Shown: positions 34,890 through 45,040 of the stretch, in pieces
Layout of the letters: the number at the start of each line of letters is the position of its first letter
Position numbering within the stretch: the stretch's first letter is position 1
Origin: Chitinophaga varians
GTDB lineage: Bacteria; Bacteroidota; Bacteroidia; Chitinophagales; Chitinophagaceae
Length of the DNA: 64,000 bases
NCBI RefSeq assembly: GCF_014529945.1
Contig: NZ_JACVFB010000009.1
Span: 62,001 to 126,000 of the forward strand
Reading direction: 5' to 3'
Notes under the pieces: model-generated
What the model was told of the DNA's origin: nothing
What the model saw: the letters and a program-made list of their open reading frames with translations, nothing else
Database searches by the model: none
Translations under genes and position numbers: made by a program

Positions 34890-37800
34890 TTAAAACTGTA
34901 AGGAAAAGGAGAAAGAATAGGAACGTGGTATTGGCAGGTAAGTATTGCCGAAAGACACGTTTGCCGAATTGGTAAGGTTGTATTTCATCACGGAACCTGT
35001 TGCTTCCGGATCTTGCGCTTTCAGGTCACTATTTTTCCATACATGGAGATTGTTACCCTGTATCATGAAGCGCATATTCTGGATGCCAATCCTACGCAGG
35101 CGGGGACTGAATAGATCATAGCTGAGTGAGAGGTTCTGCAGACGTATGAAATCTCCTTTGACTGTCCGGAGGTCGCTGTTATTATACATAGTGGCATTAT
35201 AGGGGGGTGTATCGCTTAACCCCGCAACATTGGTTTCTCCCTCCAGTTTGGGTATATTGGTTCTTTGCTCATCACCTGGTTGCTGCCAGCGGTCCACCCA
35301 CTCTGCAGGCAAGTTTTGGGTAGGCTCCGGAAATTGGAAGATACTGTTGGCGGACAGGTTACGTAACCGTATTACGTTGCCAAAACTACCTATAAACAAT
35401 GCCGATAGCGTGAATTTTTTATAAGAGAAAGTATTAGTAAAACCACCTTGTATCGTTGGCATGGTAGTACCGGAATATACAAGACCTTCGATGTTGCGCA
35501 TACCGTTGGAAACGGTTTCGCCAGGTTTGGCGGTGTAAAAGGTGGCGCGCCCGTCTTTATTGAGGCCGGCAAAACGGTAAGACCAGAGACCATTGATTGG
35601 TTTACCGACAACGGCAGAAGCGGCATAGTTGGAACGTTGCGCATTGGTCAACCCGTCAACTTCAGGCCGGGAATAAACATCCAGTACTTCGTTCTTGTTA
35701 TAACCTGCGTTAATGTTGGTAGACCAGCGGAAGTCTTTTGTATCGATATTGATGGTGCTTAGGGAGAATTCCAGACCGGAGTTTTTCATAGAAGCCCAGT
35801 TCACCTGTAGGGTGCTGAAGCCGGATACCTGTGATACGCGTTTACTGCCCAGCAGGTCCACGCCTTTCTTATGATACCATTCTATAGTAGCCATCACACG
35901 GCGTTTCCACAACCCAACTTCCAATGCCAGGTTGGCGGTATAGTTTTTCTCCCATTTCAGGTTGGGGTTCTTCGGAGCGTCTATCACGAGGTAGTTGTCG
36001 GTATTGGCCAGATCGGGTTTGCCGATAGTAGCTACCAGATCAGAGTATGCCTGGGAGGCAACGTTACCCTGGCTGCCATAGGAAGCACGAAGCGTGAGGT
36101 AGCTCAACCAGTCCTTGTTAGCGAAGAAATTCTCTTCCTTCATTTGATAGTTGGCGCCTACTGCCCATAACGGCTGGAACAGCTGATTGGTGCGAAGACC
36201 AAAGCGGTTGGAGCCATCGGTACGGGCGTTGAAGCTAACCGTATAACGGTTTTTGTAAGTATAGCCGGTAGTACCGAAGTAAGAAACAGCAGCGCTTTGG
36301 TTCAGGCTTTCTGACCAATAAGGACGGCCTATCTGTTTCATCAGGTCAAACTGTGGCATCTGCTGACGGCCGCGCTCATGTACATAACCATATATCTCAG
36401 TCATTTCGTCTTCGTATTTGGATGTACGGATTTCCTGTCCGGCCATCACATCAAAACGGTGATTGGCGTTCAGTACGGGCATAAACGATACCTGATTACG
36501 GAGTGTAAGCGATTTATTATTGTTGTTTCGGCCTTTGCGGTAGCCGCCTTCTTTCCATAGCTGTACTCCTTTGTAATCTATAATGGTAAAGTAGTCACGC
36601 TGTCTGCTCTTTACAAAATAGCTGTTTTCAGTAGCGACGTCTTCGTCGGTGGTGTTCTGATTGGTGAAAGAGAAGAGGCTGCCGAAGATGAGGGAATTAA
36701 TAGGTTTCCACTCAATATCTACTGTGCCGCGGATGCTGAAGTTTTGTGAGTTACGCCAGCCATAGTCGCGGTTTTCGAGGAAATTGTATTTAATGCCGTT
36801 GTAATAGAGATAGTTGTACTGCCCGTTTTGATCATAGGCGTTCTGCGCACGGGTGGTATAAATAGCCCATTCAAACGGGTTCTCGCGGGAGTCGGTAGCA
36901 AAGAAGCTGCTGTTATCACGACGGTTGAGGTCCAGCATACCGCCTACACGAAGGGTAGGATGCAGTTTGGTATATACTTTCAGGGAGCCGGTATAGGTTT
37001 TCATCCCTGTTTGCAGGGCGGTGGCCTGTTCGTCCATGTAGCTGCCGGAGAGATAAAACGTCGTCTTCTCGTTACCGCCGGAGATGTTCAGGTTCTGACG
37101 ATGCGTGAACGAATTACGGAAGAGGTATTCAAACCAGTTGGTGTTCACCTGTTCCAGCTGATTTACTCTTTTTTCAAAATCGGCCCAACTCATTTTATGA
37201 TCATGCACATCTATCAGGGCACGCTCGAAATCGGTGGCGGTGCCATAGTCGCCGGCGCGGGGAGAGGTGGCGGTTAATACGCCGCGGCGCATCATTTCCA
37301 GGTTTACGCCGGTCCGTTCCTGAGAGTTCATCATATAGGCGTCCTCTATCCGGGGGCGCATGCCTACGGTGGCGAAGCTGCTGAAATTGATACGGGTTTT
37401 GCCGGCGGTACCTTTTTTGGAGGTCAGTACAATGACGCCGTTGGCAGCTTTGGTACCATAAATAGCGGTGGCTGCGGCGTCTTTCAGTACGTTGATGGAC
37501 TCGATGTCTTCTACGTTGATACCGCCGATGCCGGAGGCGATGAGGTTACGGTTGGTCATGATATCATCTACAGAGGCGTTGATAGGATCGTCGAGGATGA
37601 TACCGTCCACTACCCACAGCGGTTGGGTGTTGCCACTTAAGGTAGACGTGCCGCGGATACGTATCTGCGGCATCGCGCCGGGCGCGCCGGAAGTGCTCAT
37701 TACCACCATGCCGGGCACCTGGCCCTGCAACAGCTTGTCGATATTGGGCTGGTTGATGGTTTTGAGGTTCTCGGTTTTGAGAGAAGTGATAGAAGAGGTG

Positions 37801-38411
37801 AGGGACCGCCGTTCCACTTTCTGGTAACCGGTAACCACCACTTCGTTCATGCTTTTGTCTTGTTGCCTGAGTACTACATGGATCACTGTTCTGCCTTTGA
37901 TAGGCTCTTCATGGTTGCTGTAGCCGATGAAGGAAAACAGCAGGGTGGTGGCGTCATCGGTAGCCTGTATGTACCAGGCGCCCTGTTCATCGGAGATGGT
38001 GCCGCCGTTGGTGCCTTTGATTTTGACGGTCACGCCAATCAGGGGCATGCCCTTTTCGTCGCGGACGGTTCCATTGATCCGTTGGAGGACAGGCGCCGGA
38101 ACGGCCGTTACCGGCTTAGGTTTGATCAGGATCGTATTATTCTCTTCGATGCTGTAGGTAATAGGCTGGTTACTGGTAATATGGTCCAGCGCTTCTTTCA
38201 GCGGTACGTCTGTCAGTTGTGCAGAAACGGCATGTGTGTGCTTCAGTGTTTCGTTGCTGTACAGAAACAGATAACCTGTTTGTTGGCGGATGGTGCTGAA
38301 GAGCTGTTGTACGGAGGCATTCCGCTCCGTTAATGTCACTTTCTGGGAATATACCCGGGCGCTTACTTGCAGGCAAAAGGCGAGCAACAGCATTCCTGTA
38401 AGTTTCATCAT
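34890..38411 (-). CDS. SusC/RagA TonB-dependent receptor with STN signalling domain
   Basis: 1173 residues from MMKLTGMLLLAFCLQVSARVYSQ (signal peptide). Order: STN secretin/TonB short domain (about 25-80, VTLTERNASVQQLFSTIRQQ), carboxypeptidase-like domain (about 110-190, INGTVRDEKGMPLIGVTVKIKG), plug (about 195-330, VLKDAAATAIYGTKAANGVIVLTS) and a 22-strand barrel. The STN domain predicts signalling through the FecR and ECF sigma encoded upstream. The open frame extends to an ATG at 38537, but the 42 extra residues look like untranslated leader. Confidence 0.93.
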   Translation of the reverse strand: MMKLTGMLLLAFCLQVSARVYSQKVTLTERNASVQQLFSTIRQQTGYLFLYSNETLKHTHAVSAQLTDVPLKEALDHITSNQPITYSIEENNTILIKPKPVTAVPAPVLQRINGTVRDEKGMPLIGVTVKIKGTNGGTISDEQGAWYIQATDDATTLLFSFIGYSNHEEPIKGRTVIHVVLRQQDKSMNEVVVTGYQKVERRSLTSSITSLKTENLKTINQPNIDKLLQGQVPGMVVMSTSGAPGAMPQIRIRGTSTLSGNTQPLWVVDGIILDDPINASVDDIMTNRNLIASGIGGINVEDIESINVLKDAAATAIYGTKAANGVIVLTSKKGTAGKTRINFSSFATVGMRPRIEDAYMMNSQERTGVNLEMMRRGVLTATSPRAGDYGTATDFERALIDVHDHKMSWADFEKRVNQLEQVNTNWFEYLFRNSFTHRQNLNISGGNEKTTFYLSGSYMDEQATALQTGMKTYTGSLKVYTKLHPTLRVGGMLDLNRRDNSSFFATDSRENPFEWAIYTTRAQNAYDQNGQYNYLYYNGIKYNFLENRDYGWRNSQNFSIRGTVDIEWKPINSLIFGSLFSFTNQNTTDEDVATENSYFVKSRQRDYFTIIDYKGVQLWKEGGYRKGRNNNNKSLTLRNQVSFMPVLNANHRFDVMAGQEIRTSKYEDEMTEIYGYVHERGRQQMPQFDLMKQIGRPYWSESLNQSAAVSYFGTTGYTYKNRYTVSFNARTDGSNRFGLRTNQLFQPLWAVGANYQMKEENFFANKDWLSYLTLRASYGSQGNVASQAYSDLVATIGKPDLANTDNYLVIDAPKNPNLKWEKNYTANLALEVGLWKRRVMATIEWYHKKGVDLLGSKRVSQVSGFSTLQVNWASMKNSGLEFSLSTINIDTKDFRWSTNINAGYNKNEVLDVYSRPEVDGLTNAQRSNYAASAVVGKPINGLWSYRFAGLNKDGRATFYTAKPGETVSNGMRNIEGLVYSGTTMPTIQGGFTNTFSYKKFTLSALFIGSFGNVIRLRNLSANSIFQFPEPTQNLPAEWVDRWQQPGDEQRTNIPKLEGETNVAGLSDTPPYNATMYNNSDLRTVKGDFIRLQNLSLSYDLFSPRLRRIGIQNMRFMIQGNNLHVWKNSDLKAQDPEATGSVMKYNLTNSANVSFGNTYLPIPRSYSFSFSLQF

Positions 38412-38640
38412 TAAGAACACTTTTTTAAATCGGTTCCGGTCAGACTGGCTGGTGGTGGGATCTGACGGACTTTTGGTTGTTGGTATTGGTATACAACGGG
38501 GCAATAAACCCCCTTGGGAGAATAAACTTTCTCTCATATCTTCGTGTCGTTTGGATTTACGATGATGGTTTATAATAAATCATGATCCTGCCTGGCCATG
38601 GAATACGAGCCGGCGTCAGGCAATGTAGATCTGGCATGTA

Positions 38641-38670
38641 CCGGGAACGCGCCAACGTTTCCGGTTTTTT
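38641..38670 (+). other. Hairpin between FecR and SusC genes
   Basis: CCGGGAACG (38641-38649) pairs with CGTTTCCGG (38656-38664) and is followed by six T on the plus strand, opposite to both neighbouring genes. It may reduce antisense reading or be a regulatory hairpin. Confidence 0.4.
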
Positions 38671-38740
38671 AATGGTGGCTGTTTTTAGGTCGCGGTTGGT
38701 ATTAATTTAGTATCATGGTGTGGCCCTCCCTGCCGTTTTT

Positions 38741-39910
38741 TTATTCCAGGATGATGATCATATCTTTTGCCTGATGTCCCTCTCCGGCCCTGACAAGCCT
38801 GAAACGGGCCTGGCCGGTTTGTTCCAGCATACGCACTACTTTGGACAACGGCTGGTTTCTGGCGATCTGCCCGGTGTAGTGTATATCGGGCTTCGCTTCA
38901 TATTTTACTTCGACGTCATACCAACGTTCCAGGCAACGCATCACTGTTTCCAGGTCCGCATTGTCGAACAGGAATAGCCCGTTCTTCCAGGCGATAACAT
39001 CGGGCGCAAAGGTGCGCGCTACCGTGAGCGGCTGGCTACCGTTATGTGCGGCGATCGCCTGCTGCCCCGGCTCCAGCATAACGCTGGCATCTTTTCCGGG
39101 TGTGTTCACTTTCACCCGGCCGCTGACCAGTGTGGTGACAGTATTCGCTTCATTCGTGTAGGCGTTGATGTTGAAACTGGTGCCTAGTACATGAATCTCC
39201 TGTGCGGCTGTTTTTACCCGGAAAGGCTGTGTGGCGTTGGTGGCCACTTCAAAATAAGCCTCTCCCTGTAACTCCACCGTCCTGTCGGTTCCGCTGAAAG
39301 CAGTGGGATAACGCAGGGCGGAAGCGGTATTGAGCCATACAACGGTGCCGTCGGGCAGTATTACCCGGAACTGGCCGCCGCGCGGGGTCGTCAGCGTATT
39401 ATAGCTGGTCCCGGCGCCGGGCGATTGTACGCTGTATTGCAGCTGTCCACCAGACTGACGGATGGTGGTCTGCTGCTGACCGATTACCTGCTGGCCACTG
39501 CTGTCCAGTGCTACGGTACTGCCGTCTGCCAGTGTCAGCACTGCTTTATTGCTGCCAGGTGCTTTGTCGGCCAACGGGGCCACCACCTCATGGCGGGGCC
39601 GGGTGAGCAGCCACGTGCTGCTGCCTAATAACAACAGCCCCGCAGCCGCTGCCCACCAGCTGCGGCGAAGGTAACGAACGACGGACGAAGAGGCCGGCTT
39701 CCCGGTAATGTGCTGTAAAGTAGCCTGTATGGCTTTTTCAGACATAGTGGCTGTGCCGCTGGTGGTACGGAACAACTGATCGATGTTTGTTTTTAAGACG
39801 GTTTCATGTTCAGGTTGCTGCATCAGCAGGTCAAACTCCCGGAGCTCCCCGGGCGTAGCCTGACCGGCAACGTACCTGTTAAATAAATATTCCAGTCGAT
39901 TTTGGTCCAT
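38741..39910 (-). CDS. FecR-type anti-sigma factor
   Basis: 389 residues. A cytoplasmic N-terminal domain (LEYLFNRYVAGQATPGELREFDLLMQ) is followed by one membrane helix (about 86-103) and a periplasmic FecR domain (NTLTTPRGGQFRVILPDGTVVWLNTASALRYP, then GEAYFEVA). A C-terminal domain (ENADLETVMRCLERWYDVEV-like pattern) receives the STN signal of SusC. It lies between the sigma gene and SusC. Confidence 0.94.
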   Translation of the reverse strand: MDQNRLEYLFNRYVAGQATPGELREFDLLMQQPEHETVLKTNIDQLFRTTSGTATMSEKAIQATLQHITGKPASSSVVRYLRRSWWAAAAGLLLLGSSTWLLTRPRHEVVAPLADKAPGSNKAVLTLADGSTVALDSSGQQVIGQQQTTIRQSGGQLQYSVQSPGAGTSYNTLTTPRGGQFRVILPDGTVVWLNTASALRYPTAFSGTDRTVELQGEAYFEVATNATQPFRVKTAAQEIHVLGTSFNINAYTNEANTVTTLVSGRVKVNTPGKDASVMLEPGQQAIAAHNGSQPLTVARTFAPDVIAWKNGLFLFDNADLETVMRCLERWYDVEVKYEAKPDIHYTGQIARNQPLSKVVRMLEQTGQARFRLVRAGEGHQAKDMIIILE

Positions 39911-40005
39911 ATAAGCTGTAAGCGGGCGTAAATAGTAGGTGGTACGGTCCCGTTTATATAAAGACCCCGGAAGAAAAGCGGGTGGGGGGTGTCCCGGAAA
40001 AAAAA

Positions 40006-40608
40006 TTAATTGAGGGATTGCAGGCTCCAGACGAAGATCAGCTCTGCCCCGATCAGGAAGGCATCATGGGATTCCAGAAAACCGCGGATGTTTTTAATGG
40101 CCAGCGAAAGATGTTCTTTAACGGTGTCCGGCCGGATCTGCATACGGGCGGCGATCTCCTCCCGCTTCAATCCTTCCTCGCGGCTCAGACGCCACGCTGT
40201 CTGCTGCCGCAGCGGTAACTGGCTCACCGCCTTGTTCACCAGCTCATGGTAATTGCGGTAAATGATCTGCTCATCGGTTTCGTTGGAAACAGGCAAGGGT
40301 AGTTCAAGCGTGTCTAATATTACTTTCAGCCGGGTACTGCGACGAAGGGCTTTGTATGCATCGTTACGCGCGATGATGAACAACCACGAAGGAATGTCCA
40401 TGATGTCCGGCAGCTGCGCCTGTTGTTTCCATACTTTCACGAAAACATCCTGCACCAGCTCTTCGGCAACGGATTCCGTCTGCGTCAGCATCAATCCTAC
40501 TTCATAAATTTTCTGGTAATGGTGACGGAAAAAGACAGCAAACGCGGACTCATCACCTTTGGCTATACGGGCAACGATCTCCCTTTCATTATATTGACTG
40601 CCCTTCAT
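40006..40608 (-). CDS. ECF-type RNA polymerase sigma-70 factor
   Basis: 200 residues with region 2 (FAVFFRHHYQKIYEVGLMLTQ, then DVFVKVWKQQ) and region 4 (LPLRQQTAWRLSREEGLKREEIAARM). Bacteroidota sigma factors of this kind pair with FecR and a SusC with STN domain, as here. The target is probably the downstream SusC/SusD unit. Confidence 0.94.
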   Translation of the reverse strand: MKGSQYNEREIVARIAKGDESAFAVFFRHHYQKIYEVGLMLTQTESVAEELVQDVFVKVWKQQAQLPDIMDIPSWLFIIARNDAYKALRRSTRLKVILDTLELPLPVSNETDEQIIYRNYHELVNKAVSQLPLRQQTAWRLSREEGLKREEIAARMQIRPDTVKEHLSLAIKNIRGFLESHDAFLIGAELIFVWSLQSLN

Positions 40609-40739
40609 CAGTTAAAAGTATGTCCCCTGGCTCACAAAAGTTGGTATGGCTGGTTTGGGCGCTAAAGTATCAAAATCTTTTTAAAAACCCAAACACCGGC
40701 GCTTTCAGGGCATTTGCCAAACTTTAAGTAGCTTTAAGG

Positions 40740-41546
40740 ATGGACAATATGTTTGTACAGGAACTGGACGGCAGACCACTCACTTTGGCAGATATGCCCG
40801 GAATGATGGCATTACAGTATGGTCATTTTACGGCTATGCAGGTACGACAACGACAGGTGAAGGGACTACGCCTTCATCTGGAAAGACTTGCTGGAAGCAG
40901 CCGTCAGCTGTTTGGTTGCCGCGTGCCGGAACAACATATTATCGATTGTCTGCATCGGATCACGGAAGAACAGGAATCCTGTTCCATCCGGGTAAATATT
41001 TTTACTACCGCCTTCGGACAAACGAACATCAGGGAAAAAGACCTGCACGTGCTGATCACTAAAACACCGGTGGTAGAGCCGGCCAGTCGTCCGCTGAGCG
41101 TAAAAACAGCCCGCTTTAAACGCCTGCTGCCGGAAATTAAACACGGCGGCATCGTTTCCGGAATTTTAGCCTATCGCCGTAAAGCCATGGCCGCCGGTTT
41201 CGACGATGTGTTGTATGTCGATGAACAACAGCACATCTCCGAAGGCTCCATCTGGAACGTCGGTTTTTATGACGGAAAAAGCATTGTATTACCTGCCACA
41301 CCCGCACTGCCGGGCATTATGGTCCAGTTGCTTTCGGACAGCCTGTGGAACCACGGCGTGGCGGTCATCCATCGAAATATATCACTGTCGCAGTTACACG
41401 AATATAAAAACGTGTTTTATACCAACTCTGTTAACCATCGGGGGATGATTACGCAGATAGACCAACATATGTTCGACAATAATCAGGATACGTTGTCTGA
41501 CATACTGGAACGGGCCTACGATGCGGTACCCTGGGATAACCTGTAA
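40740..41546 (+). CDS. Class IV aminotransferase
   Basis: 268 residues of the PLP fold-type IV family (branched-chain aminotransferase / aminodeoxychorismate lyase). The PLP lysine is in LLPEIKHGGIVSG; EQQHISEGSIWNVGF is the conserved Glu block. D-amino acid, branched-chain or ADC lyase activity cannot be told apart by eye. A methyltransferase gene follows after 6 bases, suggesting one operon. Confidence 0.85.
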   Translation: MDNMFVQELDGRPLTLADMPGMMALQYGHFTAMQVRQRQVKGLRLHLERLAGSSRQLFGCRVPEQHIIDCLHRITEEQESCSIRVNIFTTAFGQTNIREKDLHVLITKTPVVEPASRPLSVKTARFKRLLPEIKHGGIVSGILAYRRKAMAAGFDDVLYVDEQQHISEGSIWNVGFYDGKSIVLPATPALPGIMVQLLSDSLWNHGVAVIHRNISLSQLHEYKNVFYTNSVNHRGMITQIDQHMFDNNQDTLSDILERAYDAVPWDNL

Positions 41547-41552
41547 ACCACC

Positions 41553-42296
41553 ATGAAAGAAAATAAGTACGATGATCCCGGCTTCTTCGAAAACTACAGC
41601 CGGATGCCACGCTCCGTTGAAGGACTCAACGCTGCAGGCGAATGGGAAGTGTTCCGCAACCTGCTGCCTCCTTTGCAAAACAAACGCGTACTGGACCTCG
41701 GATGCGGCTTTGGATGGCATTGCCGTTATGTGATGGAACAACAGGCCGCGAGCGTTATTGGAATGGACCTCTCCGAAAAAATGCTGGAGCAGGCACGCCT
41801 GCGCAATGGCGGCCCTGGTATCACCTACCTGCGCGAAGCCATGGAAGACATTGATTTCCCGCCCGGCTCCTTTGATGTGGTGCTGAGCTCCCTCGCACTG
41901 CATTATTCGGAACATTACGATCTCATCTGCCGCAAAATATTTGACTGCCTGTCGGCAGGCGGCCATTTTGTATTCTCTACCGAACATCCGGTATTTACCG
42001 CCATAGCGGCGCAGGACTGGTACCTGGATGCTGCCGGTCAACGGTTACACTGGCCGGTAGATCATTATCAGGACCAGGGCCGTCGGACAACCCGCTTCCT
42101 CGATACGGATGTGGTGAAGTACCACCGTACTGTTGCCACCCTGATCAATGGCTTGCTGGATGCAGGTTTTATGATTACCCGCGTGGAAGAACCGAAACCT
42201 TCACCGGCGGTGCTGGAGAAATACCCGGAAATGAAAGACGAAACCCGCCGGCCTATTTTTATACTGATAGCAGCGCAGAAACCATCAACGGTATAG
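41553..42296 (+). CDS. Class I SAM-dependent methyltransferase
   Basis: 247 residues. Motif I is VLDLGCGFGWHCRYV, followed by GMDLSEKMLEQA and FDVVLSSLALHYSEHY. The C-terminal part (VVKYHRTVATLINGLLDAGF) is typical of a common small-molecule methyltransferase group. Substrate unknown. Its 3' end overlaps the convergent TolC-like gene by 12 bases. Confidence 0.87.
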   Translation: MKENKYDDPGFFENYSRMPRSVEGLNAAGEWEVFRNLLPPLQNKRVLDLGCGFGWHCRYVMEQQAASVIGMDLSEKMLEQARLRNGGPGITYLREAMEDIDFPPGSFDVVLSSLALHYSEHYDLICRKIFDCLSAGGHFVFSTEHPVFTAIAAQDWYLDAAGQRLHWPVDHYQDQGRRTTRFLDTDVVKYHRTVATLINGLLDAGFMITRVEEPKPSPAVLEKYPEMKDETRRPIFILIAAQKPSTV

Positions 42297-43523
42297 CAGC
42301 CAATCATAGGTGATAATCATTTCATATAGCTGTTGCCGGTAGTCGTGCAGCAGCACTTCCATCGTGGTCACGGCCTCCATAGAACGGAGCACCGTGGTCA
42401 GGTCCAGCCTGTTTTCCTGATATCGCGCAATATCAGCTTCCAGCGCCAGTTGCAGCGCCGGCAGTATTTTGCCGGTAATGCCATATATACGTTGCTGTTG
42501 TATATGGATATCGTGTTCCAGCGTCGTTAGCCGGGCCTGTGTTTGTTGGAGCAGGGCCGTACGTTGCTGCGCCAGCGACACAATGTTGGCGGCGATGGCC
42601 TGTGCCTTTCTGCGATGGTAGCCAGCGGCCCACGGCGCCAGCGGTATCCGGATACCGGCCATGATGTTGAAACTGTTGGGTACCAGCGGTGACACAGGAA
42701 AGAACTGATAAAAGCCGATGTTGAATCCCGGCTGCTGCTCCCACCGGAGCAGTTTCCTTCCCAGATATTGCCACTGTATGGCTTCTTCCAGCTGATAAAT
42801 CCGTTTGTTGGCCAGCGCGAGCGAAGCCGTATCGGTGTGGCCGGGTGTAAACACCGGCATGTAATTGCTGTCGGTGGCCAAAGGTACAGAGAGAGGTAAC
42901 AGGCTGCTCAACCTGGCTTCGCAGCCGGCGGCCAGCGCTTCCTGAGAAAGGATACGGTTATGCACGACGGAAAGCTGCACAACAGCGGTACTCACATCGG
43001 CTGGTTGTGCCTGCCGGTAAGGTAGCCTCGCCATCGCTATCTGGTGGAGGAAAGACAATATCTGCTCCTGATGCCGCAATGTTGCTGCTTTTCGCAGGGC
43101 CATCACCTGGCGGATATACTGTTGCCGGGCAGTGAAGTGCAACTGATGTAAGGCAATGGCCTTCGCGGTCAGCTCCATGTTTGCCTGAAAGGCAAGATAT
43201 TGATAACGGCTCCGCAGCTGCGCCGGATGCGGTATTTCCTGCTCTGCCTGTATGATGCTGCTGCCCAGCGCAATATCGTTATACACGCGGCGGGCCGACC
43301 ACGGGATCATAAACGTGCCGGCACCTACCACTGGCGGCGCCCACGCTAAAGCTGCGGCGGCGCTCAACCGGTAAGCCTGCGCTCTCAGCGTATATGCCTG
43401 CAACAGCAGATGGCTGCGTGCTATGCGGGGCAACATGCTGTCGGGCGGGAGCACAGGCGCCGGTTGTGCGTGTAACCTTTGCAGTGTGGCTATCAGAAAT
43501 ATGACGAGTAACCGGAATGCCAT
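42285..43523 (-). CDS. TolC-like outer-membrane protein, divergent
   Basis: 412 residues with signal peptide ending RLHAQ. Two long helical repeats and the strand-forming GFNIGFYQFFPVSPLVPNSFNIMAGIRIPL correspond to a TolC/CusC-like outer-membrane factor, though the fit is weaker than for 15177-16583. Its ATG overlaps the stop of the beta-propeller gene (TGATG). No inner-membrane pump is encoded next to it. Confidence 0.65.
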   Translation of the reverse strand: MAFRLLVIFLIATLQRLHAQPAPVLPPDSMLPRIARSHLLLQAYTLRAQAYRLSAAAALAWAPPVVGAGTFMIPWSARRVYNDIALGSSIIQAEQEIPHPAQLRSRYQYLAFQANMELTAKAIALHQLHFTARQQYIRQVMALRKAATLRHQEQILSFLHQIAMARLPYRQAQPADVSTAVVQLSVVHNRILSQEALAAGCEARLSSLLPLSVPLATDSNYMPVFTPGHTDTASLALANKRIYQLEEAIQWQYLGRKLLRWEQQPGFNIGFYQFFPVSPLVPNSFNIMAGIRIPLAPWAAGYHRRKAQAIAANIVSLAQQRTALLQQTQARLTTLEHDIHIQQQRIYGITGKILPALQLALEADIARYQENRLDLTTVLRSMEAVTTMEVLLHDYRQQLYEMIITYDWLLYR

Positions 43524-44752
43524 CAGTGGTGCATGTAGTGTGCCTTGCCCAGCGTACCTTCTATGGATTCGGGCAATAGCTGGTATTTGTTGCGCATGTC
43601 CACGGTGCCCAGCTTCTCACCCGTATGGATGTCCACCACATCGATCGTACCGGCATTGAGATTGGGCAGGTTAAGCAGATTATTTTGTACGGCTACTACG
43701 GAGCGGCCGGATTTAGTCTTAAAAAAAGCCATGTGATGCGCGCCTTTGTCGGCTGGCAAAGTCCGTATCAGCCTTAGTTCCGGAAGATAGTTGAGGTCAA
43801 AGACCAGAATTTTTCCCGGCTGCCCAAAACTCACATACAGCAGTTTGTCAGCTGCAATGTAAAACTCCAATGCCCAGCCCAGGCCTTTGGAGGAGCCTTT
43901 TAATACCCGCTTAAACTCGCTATACCGCCGGGCTTCATCGTTGAAAGTCGCCATCCATATATCACCGCCGATCATCGTGTTGGCCAGGGCATAGCGGGGG
44001 TACTCGTTGCGGAGCAACAGCACTTCCACGGGGCTGGACAGGTCCGTGGCGCTGTCTGCCACACGGTAGGTTTGGATGATATCGAACGTGTTCATGTCTA
44101 TCAGCGTACAGGTGTTACCGATACCGCTGGTCAGATCAGGATGAATGGTCGACGTCACCATCGCGAGATTTTTATCTTCAAAAATGGAGATGCCATGCGG
44201 ATACATAATGAATTTGTCAGGATGCTCCTCCACAGAGGAGGAGATGGTTTTGATCAGCTGATTGTTATGGGCATTAAAGACACCTACGCTGCCATCGCGG
44301 ATACCACCCTTGCCACCCATGAAGGTCACCCAGTACTGTCCGCTGCGGGTGAAGAAAATATCTTCTCCCACCGTATTACCACCGGTGTTGATGGGATTTA
44401 CCTGATAGATGACAGGGTATCCTTCATGGTTCCATTCCATTTTTAATTCATAGAGATAACTGCCGCCCAGCGCGGTCGTATAGAGCTTTTTCTCATCGCG
44501 GTTGAAATACAGGTGATGTGGTAAGACTCCCTTCCCCAGCTCTCTCTGGTGGAGGATCTTCCCGAAATCAGGAGATTCCGGGTCCAGCTCCATCACGGCC
44601 ACGCCGTCATTTCCACCGGCCAAATGCCGGTAGTCGATGAAGAAAAGGGTTGGCTGCTTGTTGGCGGGGTCTTCTATTTTTTTACAGGCATGCAATAGCA
44701 GCAGGCAGCAACAGCAGGTCAGGGTTTTGGTCAACAAATTGAAGTGTATCAT
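43523..44752 (-). CDS. Beta-propeller lipoprotein, possibly SBP56-like
   Basis: 409 residues. The signal peptide contains four Cys in a row and ends HAC, the probable lipid anchor. Repeated blade motifs (GVAVMELDPES, KLYTTALGGSYLYELKM, GSVGVFNAHNNQLIKT, GTIDVVDIHTGEKLGTV) indicate a seven-bladed propeller. LPHHLYFNRDEKKLY and YPHGISIFED recall selenium-binding/methanethiol-oxidase proteins, with His that could bind metal. Coupled to the TolC-like gene; a metal-handling role is a guess. Confidence 0.65.
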   Translation of the reverse strand: MIHFNLLTKTLTCCCCLLLLHACKKIEDPANKQPTLFFIDYRHLAGGNDGVAVMELDPESPDFGKILHQRELGKGVLPHHLYFNRDEKKLYTTALGGSYLYELKMEWNHEGYPVIYQVNPINTGGNTVGEDIFFTRSGQYWVTFMGGKGGIRDGSVGVFNAHNNQLIKTISSSVEEHPDKFIMYPHGISIFEDKNLAMVTSTIHPDLTSGIGNTCTLIDMNTFDIIQTYRVADSATDLSSPVEVLLLRNEYPRYALANTMIGGDIWMATFNDEARRYSEFKRVLKGSSKGLGWALEFYIAADKLLYVSFGQPGKILVFDLNYLPELRLIRTLPADKGAHHMAFFKTKSGRSVVAVQNNLLNLPNLNAGTIDVVDIHTGEKLGTVDMRNKYQLLPESIEGTLGKAHYMHH

Positions 44753-45040
44753 ACGTGGTTCGTTTTAAAACGTGTATACAGGGGCTACTCTATCACTAGC
44801 ATTACATAAGATCATATTCCGTACATCAGCTCCCCGGCGTTGAATTACGGATGACGCTGGTATCCGCCATAAGCCTGGGATGTAGCGTCGTTGTTAAAGC
44901 TGGCAGACAAGATAGGAATCCTCATTGCAGTTTAATACTGATGCTGTTTTGCGCTTGCAGGGACTATTTTTAGCGTTGCTTGTACCGCTTGCCGGTGCCG
45001 TAATTTGTTACCTATTTGTGAACCTTTAATTCCACCCACC

